Shown here in pieces: positions 46,901 through 56,851 of a stretch of DNA of 64,000 bases. How positions within the stretch are numbered: position 1 is the first letter of the stretch; the number at the start of each line of letters is the position of its first letter. The DNA is from Calycina herbarum (lineage: Eukaryota; Ascomycota; Leotiomycetes; Helotiales; Pezizellaceae), in NCBI GenBank assembly GCA_001414485.1, contig LLEY01000072.1, positions 124,001 to 188,000 on the forward strand. Direction: 5' to 3'. The notes below the pieces were generated by a model, which was given only the letters and a program-made list of their open reading frames with translations, was not told the DNA's origin and searched no databases. The position numbers and the translations under genes are program-made.

Positions 46901-48920
46901 AAAGTACTAAGATAATCTTAGAACTATAGTAGTAGCTTTATTTAAGAATCTATCTTCGTCTTCTTTATCTTCTTAAGTACTTTAGTAATATCTTATAAGC
47001 TAGCTAAGAATACTTATATATTTTAATAAGACTTATTTATTATTATTTAAAAAGCCTTAATAGAGATAGGCTAGTAATCGATAGAGGAATTATATAGTCT
47101 ACTTCTAAGTTTTTAACTTGATTTTATATAAGTATATTTATCAAAGAGATAAAGTATTCAAAAGTAGAACTGTTAATTCAAGTATCTTATTTAATAATCT
47201 AAGAGAGTTCTAGAATTATATTATATAATTCTAAGTAAGGAATAATATAGAGAAACAACCTAGCTTTATAGTATCTATTAATATTTAAAGAGATAGTAGC
47301 GACTTCTATTACTATATCGTCTAAGAGAGTATTAAAGCTAGAGAGCTCTTAAAAGGAGATAGAAATATACTAAAGGTTATTCTAGGTAGTAAAGAAGAAG
47401 CTAACAAGTCTATATAATAAATATCTAGAGTTAAGAAAAGTCTTTATAAAATATTCTTTATTAACTAATATAGAAACTAAAAACAGAGAACTATCTATTA
47501 ACTTCTCTTAAAACTTAAGCTATTCCTCTACTACTTCTTTTAAAACCTTCTTCTGCTTTTAATAGCGTCTTTTATTAGAAGCTATTCTTTTCTTAAATTA
47601 TTAGAGTTAGAGACCTCTATAATCCTTCCTTTAACGTCTTCTTTCTAAACAGAAGCTACCTAGACCTTTCTTATTATCTACTTTATCTTTATCTTATAAT
47701 TCTAAACTTAGTATCTCTTAAGTCTATATCTTAGACAGAGGCCTAAGCTTCTTCTTTTAGTAAGAACTTTATCTAAGCTCTATCGTAGTTCCTTTAATTA
47801 AGCAAAGAAGACTACTATAGTTAGTTCCTAGTCTATTATATTATATAAGAAACTGTCTTTAGATTTATATATAGTTCTAGCTCTAGGTAAAATCGTTTAA
47901 GACTTCTTTGTTTACTAAGATATAAGATTAGCAACTTCGTTTAGCTAATTAGTAATCATTTATAATTATTTATAGTACCTATTATAGGTACTATCTTCTT
48001 AGATACTAACAGTTACAATGATTAGCTTTATACTAAGAGTAGCTTTTAAGTAACTCTTCTTAATCACGTTATCTTATCTCTAGCTAAAAGCTTCTAGGAT
48101 TAGCCGATTAAATTCGTTAAGGAATTCGCTAAAAGGCCGCTAGTTTTACTTCGTTTAGTTAATCTAGCTAAGTGCTTTTTACTATAGCTAAGGGTTATAG
48201 AACGCTATACAAAGCTGTTCTAAAAATTCTATAACTATAAACTTATTCTCTAAGTAAGCGTATTCTATCTAAGAGAAAATCCTTATAGCTGTGTCTTCTA
48301 AGAGTCTTCTAAAAGCGTACTAGACTCTTTCCTTCTCTTATTTAATTAATAGACCGTCGATTTCTAGCTTCGCTTATAAAAGGCCTTCGAATTAAGGAAA
48401 GAGGTTAGGCGTACTTCTGTTACATCTTTTTAGGTATAGAAGGTAGTGTTTTAGCTTATAATTAGTATTTATAACTAATACTAGTATCGATATAGGCGTA
48501 GGTTATAGAAGGTTAGAAGAAGGAAGTCTTCCTTTAAGCCTTATAAGAGCTTCTTCTTAACAGCTAGAAAGGTTAGCTATTAATTAGTTCTAACTTTTAA
48601 TAAGAAGCTATATCTCTCGCTACTACTAGTTAAACATGTCTATTAACTACTACGGAGGTTCTTATATAGGTCTCTATACGTCTACTAAATTTATATTCTC
48701 TATTATATTTATAGTCGTCTACTATATACTTTAGACTATTATATTCGTATAAAACCTTATATTTCAACTATAAAGGATTTTTATATAAGACCTTATATCT
48801 TAACTATAAAGGATTTTCGTACTTATACTATATATATAAGAAAGGTTTAAAGAATCTACTATATATAGTTCGTTTAACGTATTTAATAAGTAAATATAAG
48901 AGAGAATAAGTTAATTCTAA

Positions 48921-49278
48921 TATTATAGACTAAATATAAAGAGGTTAATAGATAAGGTTATCTTATTATAAGAAGAATTAACTAAGAAGAGAAGTCTATT
49001 CTACGTACGAGGAAAGAGGTTTTATATATAGAATCTTTTACGTCGAGGCTTCTAAGTAGAAGTCTTATTTATAGCTCTTTATTATAGCTTTTATTATAGT
49101 ACGTATAAGCTGAAGTTTCTAAAGTCTCGCTATAACTCTTATTATACCTTTTGTTATAGATCTACGTATCTATCGAGGTGATTACCGAGGTAGTTCCCAG
49201 GGTCACGTGAAGCTACGTAAGGTCACGTTTCGTACGAAGGTCGGTAGACCGAGTACTCTTCAGGTATAAACTGTTATA
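48921..49278 (-). repeat. 5' LTR of gypsy D
   Basis: 358 bp. Less mutated at its right end than the partner (GGTCACGTGAAGC here against AGTTATATAAAGT there). The outer end reads TATAACAG on the minus strand. Confidence 0.87.
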
Positions 49279-49895
49279 AGTTCAGTAGTTCTAGCTTATA
49301 AGAATAAGAGTTTATAATCTAGAGTACTATAATAGACGTCGTATAAATAGCTTTTACTACTACGCTAGCGGGCTTAAAAGAGTATAAGAATTAATCGACA
49401 GACTAATTCGCTATTCTACTACTATTAGGAATCCTAGTATATAGCACCGCCTACGTAACTAGAACTGTTATAAGTACTTAGAAAGAGCTAATATACTTAG
49501 TACTTAATAGTACTAGGTCTCTAACTTAGTAAACTAGTATAGATAACTAGTTAGCGTTTACTAATTCTTTTATACTATCTCTTATAATAAGTAAGTTAGT
49601 TTATAAGAGCTTTAAAATATCCTTTATCTTTTAAGCAAAGGTTCTTTTTATAAGAGCGTTCTAAGAGGTAAGGATAGATAAGCGTAGTAGACTAAAACTT
49701 ATAAAAGAGTAGTAGCTATTATTATAAGCTAAATATAAAGAGGTTAGATAAGAACGTCTATATTCTAAGAAGAATTAACTAAGAAGAAAAGCCTAAATCT
49801 ATATATAAAGAGTATATTTTAAGAGACTATATACTTAAGCTACTTAATCACGTATTATATAATACGCTTAGGCTACGTAATCACGTTGTGCTACA
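49279..49895 (-). mobile_element. Retroelement relic interrupted by gypsy D, with LTR-like end
   Basis: The last part (about 49722-49895) begins like the D LTR (ATTATAAGCTAAATATAAAGAGGTTA against ATTATAGACTAAATATAAAGAGGTTA). It ends TGCTACA, so on the minus strand it starts TGTAGCA, a typical LTR start. It is therefore probably the 5' LTR of a related older element whose body is 49279-49721 and perhaps 42921-43551. No partner LTR was found, so this is tentative. Confidence 0.5.
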
Positions 49896-50389
49896 CTGGT
49901 TACTATGCGCTTCGTCTTTTTTACAAAGAATTGCCTCGGTGACAAAGAAGATTCAAGGAATACAAAGCATGATTGTATCCCACGTTACAAAGTATTTGTT
50001 TAAATGAATGATAATTCTTTCAAGTCCTATGTCTCTTGATCAAAACACTATCCTCAATAAAGACTCTTTTTCTGTTCAAATTAATCTAAAGACCTATTGT
50101 ACTCATTGTTTTCTACACATTAGAATGTCAATGACATCCCATTCTCTGCACTTGTGATCCTGATACGGAAATTGTTTCTTTAACATGGCCTTGTTGTTGA
50201 GATCGGAAATAACTCTATTTACAAACACAGCAGGTATATAAGTGAGTTTCTCGAGTTGGCACTCCTAGTCCAGAAAACTACGATTCGATAAATTCACTCC
50301 TACCCTTCTTTGAGAGAAGCAATATTATATTATTCACAAATCAATACTAGATTCGATACATTCATTGCTAGACTTATTTCTCAGTCAAA
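49896..50389 (+). promoter_or_regulatory. Upstream region of the amidoligase-fusion gene, with TATA box
   Basis: Composition returns to normal at about 49896. TATATAAG at 50235-50242 lies about 150 bp before the ATG, a plausible core promoter, followed by a CA/CT-rich leader ending TCAGTCAAAATG. No repeats of the transposon kind occur in this stretch. Confidence 0.5.
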
Positions 50390-52975
50390 ATGAGCGGCAG
50401 TCACTCCAAACCCACGAAGAGAGAACTCACTCTAATCACAAATCTGAAGGAGATAACACCAATTGAGAAGCCATTATTCCCATTCGATATTGCATCTCCT
50501 TTGAGCCCAAAAGATTATTTGCCACAAGACAAAGCTCCTTTTGGGAAAAAGGTAGCAGAATGGAAGCAGAAGTTCTTTGGCCTGCCAACACTTCCTACTT
50601 ATACCACCCAGCCCGAAATCACACCAATGTGGCCTGGAGCCCCAACGGTTGTCGCTGTTTTCTATACAGTGCCCCAAGGAGCTTCGCAGGTACGAAGACC
50701 CATCGACATTTACCTAGAGCGAATCCAGAACCTTGCCAAGATGAACCACCAAACAATCATCTACGTGTCGCCCGAGATTTCGGCAGAAGTCAGGAGTTAT
50801 CGAAAGGACAAATGGTGGATTGTCATCGACAAGTACGAGACAATCTGGGACTTTCCAAATAACATGTACCAGAAAAAGAATTTTGAGACAACACAACCCG
50901 AACTTTTCAAAACATTTGATGGCTGGGATGAGAACTCTTCTTGGAAACCAAATCCCGCCTACAGTTTCGCTCATGCTTCCGGAACGTACAATTCCAAGGT
51001 CTTCATTACTTATGATGCAGTCATGAGAAATCCATTCGGTAGCGACAAATGGGCTTACATGGATGCCGGTTTGTTCGATCAGCAAGGACCTACAAGTGCC
51101 ACCACAGGTGAAATTTGGGGTGACCTGTTCAAAGAGAAGCTCGACGACAGTAAGTTTGAACGCGCAATTTCCGTCTCTAAAGATTCAGGTATTGTAATAG
51201 GCGAGTATAGTCAAAGCGAGGAATACGGAAAGTTGGATATCAATCATCAATGCTTTACTGATCCCAAGAAAGCATGGTTAGCTCTTCATTTTATTGCCAA
51301 CGTGTGGGTTGGAAACTCCTTGGGAATGCTAAACTACGCTGTTAGGTTTATGCAAACGGTTGATGATCTTGATGCTAATCAACGTTACACTGGGCGCGAG
51401 GAGATGGTCGTTCCTTGGGTGGCTTGCCGTTATCCAAACACCGTTTTCTCAGTTCCGAGACTTCCATTTCCTGGACCACCGGGAATGGATTGCGCCAATT
51501 ATTATCCCATGAAGTGGTGTTTTACTACTTGGGGAGGACCCGGAACTGTTCCAGCAATCGTGGATCCGATCGAAACTTTGTTCTGCAACGATTATAAATC
51601 ACAAAGACAAATTTTGCCTGCTGAAGGTTTGTTGAAAGAAAAACCAGTTTCTTTCAAAGAATTTCCTCATTTGAATCCACATGACCAGCCTTTGAAAGAA
51701 TTTCTTCAATCTGATGCTCCAAAGGTTGATCGCGATAGACTTACATTTGGTGTAGAACTGGAGTTTACCATTGTAGGTCTTGAGGAACAATACAAAGACC
51801 CAACCCCTCATGATCCACGCTCAGTGCGTGGTGTTCTCGGCAGTTCTCGACCCAGTAAAGAGGACAGCGTGAATATCAAAGTACTTGAACATATCGCCGA
51901 CGTTCTCAACAAAGCAAACATCCCCGCAGAAGCGAGAAAGGGCACACCACCCTCTGCTGTCAACCCAATCGATAACCCATGGACTGCCAAAGATCAAAGA
52001 TCATGGGTCGTTACAACGGATGAATCCATTGAGGCCCCCAAAAATCATGGGACTGATTACTTTTTCCACAAGATTGAAATCACTTCTCCTGCCTTCTACT
52101 TTGGCAAAACTACTCTGGAGGCTGTTTCTCAGGTATGTGGAGTTCTTAGCACTAACTTTAGAATTCATATGAATGAGACCATGGCATTGCATGTACATGT
52201 CGGCAACAAAACCAAAGGTTTTACCACCGAGTGTGTTCGAGGTGCCATCGCAACAGCATTCACATTTGAACCTCAGATCGAGAAAATTCATCCAGAGTAT
52301 TTCCGTGGAGAATACAAGTATGGTCCTAACCTCCGTGATCATTCTAGGCTAAGAAATCTTCAAGAATCGGACGACCCATTACCAGGATCTGGGACAGGAT
52401 TTAGCCAACACCAAGTGTTCGAGCGAGAGAGTCGATATCTAACAGCATCCCTTGGTAAAATCCACAATGCCAAAACGACCAAAAGTCTCCAACAATTGAT
52501 ACACCACAAAAATCCCACTCTCGAACATCCACGTATGTCTTATAACATCAACAATCTCGTAGAGCCACAGCCCGGCACAATCGGTATCAAGGATTCTAAG
52601 AAAACCATTGAATTCCGACAGCACGAGGGCACTATTGATCCCACACGGGTCACTAACTGGGTTCGTTTCTGTGCTGGTTTGATGGAGTTCGCGGATACTT
52701 GTGAGCCAGAGACTCTACGCAAATTCACGGCGAGGAATATTCATGATAGATTAAATATCATGAATATGAAAATGATCTGCGACGCATTGGGGATGTGGGA
52801 TATTGCTCAGTACTACCACGAGATTTTGGGAGAGGGCGAGTCTTCGGTGTTCTGGCGCGAGGATCAAACGAAGAGGCAGCGCAATCATCCACGACAGTGG
52901 GTGGAAGGATGGAGGAATGTGCAAGAAGGGTTTAATGAGCTTGATGGAAAACCGGTGGTGACATGTAAGCCTTAG
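50390..52975 (+). CDS. Fusion of an HtrL/YibB-like domain with a GCS-like amidoligase domain
   Basis: 861 residues, one exon, start in CAAAATG. Residues about 85-395 resemble the HtrL/YibB family of bacterial glycan loci: V-V-A-V-F-Y-T-V-P-Q-G-A-S near 87-99, Y-L-E-R-I-Q-N-L-A, I-I-Y-V-S-P, then N-P-F-G-S-D-K-W-A-Y-M-D-A-G-L-F (214-229), whose D-A-G is the likely active-site region. Residues about 450-770 match the amidoligase_2 family (glutamine-synthetase / glutamate-cysteine-ligase-like fold): F-G-V-E-L-E-F (453-459), V-T-T-D-E-S (541-546), K-I-E-I-T-S-P (561-567), H-V-H-V-G (601-605), E-F-R-Q-H-E-G-T (741-748). All expected Glu, Asp, His and Arg positions are present. No signal peptide or membrane segment, so probably cytosolic. 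Such ligases join a carboxylate to an amine using ATP. What is glycosylated or ligated here is unknown. Confidence 0.82.
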   Translation: MSGSHSKPTKRELTLITNLKEITPIEKPLFPFDIASPLSPKDYLPQDKAPFGKKVAEWKQKFFGLPTLPTYTTQPEITPMWPGAPTVVAVFYTVPQGASQVRRPIDIYLERIQNLAKMNHQTIIYVSPEISAEVRSYRKDKWWIVIDKYETIWDFPNNMYQKKNFETTQPELFKTFDGWDENSSWKPNPAYSFAHASGTYNSKVFITYDAVMRNPFGSDKWAYMDAGLFDQQGPTSATTGEIWGDLFKEKLDDSKFERAISVSKDSGIVIGEYSQSEEYGKLDINHQCFTDPKKAWLALHFIANVWVGNSLGMLNYAVRFMQTVDDLDANQRYTGREEMVVPWVACRYPNTVFSVPRLPFPGPPGMDCANYYPMKWCFTTWGGPGTVPAIVDPIETLFCNDYKSQRQILPAEGLLKEKPVSFKEFPHLNPHDQPLKEFLQSDAPKVDRDRLTFGVELEFTIVGLEEQYKDPTPHDPRSVRGVLGSSRPSKEDSVNIKVLEHIADVLNKANIPAEARKGTPPSAVNPIDNPWTAKDQRSWVVTTDESIEAPKNHGTDYFFHKIEITSPAFYFGKTTLEAVSQVCGVLSTNFRIHMNETMALHVHVGNKTKGFTTECVRGAIATAFTFEPQIEKIHPEYFRGEYKYGPNLRDHSRLRNLQESDDPLPGSGTGFSQHQVFERESRYLTASLGKIHNAKTTKSLQQLIHHKNPTLEHPRMSYNINNLVEPQPGTIGIKDSKKTIEFRQHEGTIDPTRVTNWVRFCAGLMEFADTCEPETLRKFTARNIHDRLNIMNMKMICDALGMWDIAQYYHEILGEGESSVFWREDQTKRQRNHPRQWVEGWRNVQEGFNELDGKPVVTCKP

Positions 52976-53557
52976 GTAGGTCTTCTTACCACTTATTTTT
53001 TTCCTGGTAGTTGGTAAGTAGTGTCACGTTTTACAAGCGTAGAATAGACAAATGGTCTCTTTAATATAATCTTCTGTTAATTTTTCTCCTTCTTTCAATC
53101 TCACTGTCTACTTTCATAGTGCTCGAAGTTTCTTTTCAATCTAAATCTTTTTCAACACCAAGGCCAGTTCTTCATCCACTTTCTTCTTCTACTCCTCAGC
53201 TAACTCCTCCAGAAGAGCGAGCTCTTGCCGTGCCTTCTCCGCATAAATCCCAGGCTGGTACTCTTTGATCCAAGGAATTAGTAAATTAGATTTCTACAAA
53301 ATATAATAAACTATAAACTCAATTGTAAATATTCCCGATTTTATAGTTCGACTTAGTTTTTTAACACCACAAAGCCCCCCCAATGTTTGTTTTCTTATCG
53401 TGCAATTTATGTTGATTTTATAAACTATACACTCAAAAGAATATGAATGACAAATTCTTGAAGAGATCAAGCGCACTATAGTATGTACACTTGCCCAGGT
53501 CCTTGTTTCTGACCCAAAAGCATATTATCATGTTGGTCCGGAAGGGAGCTAAAAAAG
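52976..53557. other. 3' flank of the fusion gene and edge of the hAT element
   Basis: Contains T-rich tracts after the stop, a degraded coding relic on the minus strand (separate entry), and ends in TAAAAAAG, the hAT target duplication. A polyC run lies near 53374-53381. Confidence 0.5.
53114..53293 (-). pseudogene. Coding relic: C-terminal coiled-coil fragment with stop codons
   Basis: Read on the minus strand from 53293 to the TGA at 53114-53116, the stretch gives about 58 codons of strongly protein-like sequence (L-I-P-W-I-K-E-Y-Q-P-G-I-Y, A-E-K-A-R-Q-E-L-A-L-L-E-E-L-A-E-E, V-D-E-E-L-A-L-V-L-K-K). It is broken by two in-frame TAG codons at places where the Lys/Glu/Gln-rich pattern suggests Gln. 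That is what RIP does to CAG. Upstream sequence is AT-rich and lost. The parent family is not recognised. Confidence 0.5.
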
Positions 53558-53649
53558 CAGACTTGGGCATCGATATATCGATACTAGTATTAGGGGGCTC
53601 TACGATAGTTATCGGTATCGAGTTATATTCTACGATAATATAACGAATA

Positions 53650-54787
53650 ACGTGTTTCACAAGCGAGCTGGCCACACAAGCGAGCTGGCCACTTTTCAAA
53701 CTTTACAACAATCATTAACTTCTAGTTATATTATCTCTACCAAACAACGCCTAAATGTCTCCTAACGAAAACAAGATTAACTTAGCTATCCAAACACTCG
53801 AAAACGACGCGTCAATTACCTAACGAAGCGCTACAAAGGCCTATGATACCCCTCGATCTACTATTTTAAGCCGACGCGCTGGAATCTAACTAAGACGCGA
53901 TTACGAGCCTAATTCGAAGAAACTTACGAAGCTAGAGGAGGAGGCGATAATTAAACATATATTAGAGCAGGATTCAAGAAGGTTTTCGCCTACAAAGGAT
54001 ATAATACAAGATATAGCTAACAACTTGCTAAAGGAGCGCGATAGGTAGCCTATAGACAGGAACTGGCTAGACAACTTTATTCGGCATATACCTAAGCTAA
54101 AAACTCGATAGAGTCGTTCTTATAATCATTAACAAGCTTTGACTAAAGATCCGCAGATCATTAGCCTATAGTTTACACTTATATAATCATTTAAGGATAA
54201 ACATAGTATTATAGACGAGGATATATATAATTTCGACAAAACCAGTTTTATAATAGGTGTTATATTATCTTAGCTTATTATTACAAGTTCAAAGATATAT
54301 AGAAGACGTAAAAAAGTTCAGCTAGGTAATCGCGAATAGGTTATAGTTATTTAAGGAGTTAATACAACAGGTTAGGTAATAGTATTAATATAGAAAGAAA
54401 TCACAGATCTTCGCAAGGTAACTAAGGCTATAACTAAGTATAAGAGTCGTAAAAGGAAATATATTTAAAGTTAAGAGATATTAACAGTAGAGGAGGTAAT
54501 TAGTTTAATTACTACTATAGAAAATAGCGATTAAGAGAGTAGTAGAGAGATAAAAAAGAAGGTTCAAGTAGAGAGGTACTATAGGCGTTGTAGTAAAATT
54601 AGATATAATTCTCGTACTTGTTAAGTAGAAATAGTAGATACTAAAGATAGTAATAACTCTAAATAATCTTATAGTATCTTATATAATATAATAGCTTATT
54701 CTAGTATTAAGTAATTTATATTTAAAAATAAGTTATTTAGAAAAGTAGCTAGCTCGCTTATATAGCTAGCTCGCTTGTGAAACACGT
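53650..54787 (+). mobile_element. Fot1/pogo-like element with the catalytic region deleted
   Basis: The inverted ends ACGTGTTTCACAAGCGAGCT (53650-53669) and their complement (54768-54787) are flanked by TA. A GCGAGCTGGCCAC unit is doubled inside each end. The plus strand from 53755 encodes a CENP-B-like DNA-binding N-terminus, then D-E-D-I-Y-N-F-D-K-T-S-F near 54215-54250 and G-N-R-E near 54330. It then jumps directly to the C-terminal zinc-knuckle region near 54580-54625. The total of 1138 bp against about 1860 for a full copy implies loss of most of the DDE domain. A few RIP stops are also present. Confidence 0.82.
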
Positions 54788-54925
54788 TATATCTAATATA
54801 TCGATACTATATTAATAATCGAGGTTATATAACTAGGAAATAGTTAATCTAGCTGATTAGCTAATTAGACTTAAGTATTTACTAGCCTCTTTCCTTAAAT
54901 ATCGTCTTAGATATAATAATACTAT

Positions 54926-55213
54926 TATTACAGCGCTAGTCCGTAACCTAGAAGAATACACGTAACAAGCACGTGACCTCGGTAATCACCTCGGGATGTG
55001 TAGATTTATAACGAGAGCTATAATAAGAGCTATAACGAGATCTCTTTATAGCTCTTACGAGATTTCAGCTCTTTATAGCTTATACTTACTAAGCAACCCC
55101 TTTTCTCTAGGTACTTAACCCGCGTTGCTCTCGTAGATAGAACTGTAGCTTTAAATTCTTGTATTTACATATATATACTCTTATACCTTTGCCTTCAGTT
55201 ATAGTTCGTAACA
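54926..55213 (+). repeat. Solo LTR, family F copy 1
   Basis: 288 bp, flanked by a perfect 5-bp duplication ACTAT (54921-54925, 55214-55218), so it is a solo LTR inserted in the hAT element. A second copy is at 56286. It keeps CACGTGACC and shows TATTAC...TAACA ends. Confidence 0.8.
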
Positions 55214-55529
55214 ACTATAACTAAATATACTTCTATACTCTAAATTCAACTAAAAAGTTAGCTTTTAGATTTTACCTCTCTCTCTCTTAAAGGAATATCT
55301 ATAGAGAGCGAGAAACTTTATCTAAAAGAAGCTATACTAATATTACTACTATAGAGCCTACGCTACTACTAAACCGACGTCCTAGACCTATACTAAAACT
55401 TAAGAGTACTAAGGCCTTCTTTTTCTATAAACTAAACTCTCTTTATAATTAAGAGGTTATATAAGAGTAGTATATATATATACTAATACTTTATACTTAG
55501 CCTAGATATAAATATACTAAGGTTATTAG

Positions 55530-55975
55530 TATTATAAATCACGAATACGTAGTAAGTAGTCTAGACAGCGCTCTAATAGAATAAGATACGACATCTAGGA
55601 AGAGAAGGTAACATAGAAGGAAATCAGTAGTATAGAAAGCACTTAAGAGTTTCAGGATCTCACTATTGTAAGACTATTAGAAGTCACGTGTGGTTATATA
55701 ACGTGATCGCTGTAATCGCGAGCGACGCGAGCGATATAAGCGATGAAGGCGATATACTTAGAGAACGAAGGTTTTATATAAGACTGGCACGTCTGCTATT
55801 AGATAGAAGCTTTGTACTTAACTCTAGTTATTAATCTTATTATCTTATTTAATATCTTTGATATAAGTAACGAGTTTACTTCTAAGTAAATAACTTAGTA
55901 TATCTATACTTCTTACTTATATACTAACCTTCGAGACTTAGTTACTTTTGTTTAGTTCGTTTGAGTTTCGTTATA
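55530..55975 (+). repeat. Solo LTR of the gypsy A family
   Basis: 446 bp, the reverse complement of the element A LTRs at both ends. It is flanked by a perfect 5-bp duplication ATTAG (55525-55529, 55976-55980). The middle differs: here it has GCGA-rich subrepeats (GCGAGCGACGCGAGCG, 55717-55732) where the element A copies have GATC subrepeats. TTATATAAG near 55773 is a likely core promoter. Confidence 0.87.
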
Positions 55976-56285
55976 ATTAGTTAGAATTTATAGTTAACTA
56001 GAAACTATAAATTCTACTACTAAAAACGTAATCTTATAATACTACTAGACGATAATACTATTATAGTTATAAAACTTATTTAAAAAATACTCTAGAAAGT
56101 AAAAGACTTCTTTAACTTATCTATAGTCTTAAAATTATATAATAAGAAGTTTAAGCTTCTCTAGCTTAACTTTATTCTTAAGAATAATCTCTTCTTTAAT
56201 ATTATTAAGTAATCTAAAACTAAAGCTCTTCTTACTTATCTTTCTTTCTCTATATATTAAATTTCCTAATAAACTTTACTCTAAG

Positions 56286-56539
56286 TATTACGGCGCTGGT
56301 TCGTAACCTAGAAGAATACACGTGATAAGCACGCGACCTTGGGAACCACCTCGGTAATAAGGATGTGTTAGATCTATGACGAGAGTATAGGTACTAAGAG
56401 GCTCCTTATAGTTACTAAGCAACCCCTTTTCTCTGGGTATATAAACCCCGTTGCCCTCGTAGATAGAACTATAGCTTTAAATTCTCGAATTTACATATAT
56501 ATACTCTTATGCCTTTGCCTTTGGTTATGGATCGTAATA
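56286..56539 (+). repeat. Solo LTR, family F copy 2
   Basis: 254 bp, same family as 54926-55213 but about 34 bp shorter in a GAGAGCTATAA-repeat section. The flanks CTAAG and ATAAG agree at four of five bases. GGGTATATAAACC near 56436 is a TATA-like site in the plus orientation. Confidence 0.72.
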
Positions 56540-56851
56540 ATAAGTAGAAGATACTAGTTAATATTACTTTCTATTATTAAATAAGAAGTTTAAATATATA
56601 CACCTTTTATAGTTTCTCTTAAACTTTATATACTCTATTTCTTAACTTATTAGTTAATTTAGTAAGTAATTTACCTCTTAAATAGTACTAAAACTTACTC
56701 TAAAATCATAGAATATACTCTTAAAAAGATAATATTTATTGAATATCAAGCCACTTCTAATAATAGTTATCGATATTAAGTAATACTCTACGATATATAT
56801 ATCACGATATATCGATATTTTATCGTATCGGTGCCCAAGTCTGTAAAAAAG

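Larger units (their letters stand above)
43552..49278 (-). mobile_element. Ty3/gypsy-type LTR retrotransposon D, heavily RIP-degraded
   Basis: LTRs of 358 bp (43552-43909 and 48921-49278) with a perfect 5-bp duplication AGTTC (43547-43551, 49279-49283); total 5727 bp. The minus-strand reading at about 46315-46360 gives Y-I-D-N-I-L-I-F, a reverse transcriptase active site with the second Asp changed to Asn. The internal region is dense with TAA/TAG. G+C is so low that gag and integrase can only be placed by position. The 5' LTR at the right keeps GC-rich patches (49190-49260) that are mutated in the left copy. Confidence 0.88.
53558..56843. mobile_element. hAT-type DNA transposon carrying four nested insertions
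   Basis: The ends CAGACTTGGGCA (53558-53569) and TGCCCAAGTCTG (56832-56843) are perfect inverted repeats, with looser similarity inward through CGATA-rich sequence. They are flanked by a perfect 8-bp duplication TAAAAAAG (53550-53557 and 56844-56851), the hAT signature. After removing the Fot1-like remnant and three solo LTRs only about 1.1 kb of the element's own sequence is left, too little for a full transposase, so it is probably a non-autonomous or internally deleted copy. Strand cannot be decided. Confidence 0.8.

Noticed and set aside
54926..56539. A single short LTR element bounded by the two family F LTRs.
   Set aside because: The left LTR has its own perfect ACTAT duplication on both sides, so the two are separate solo LTRs.
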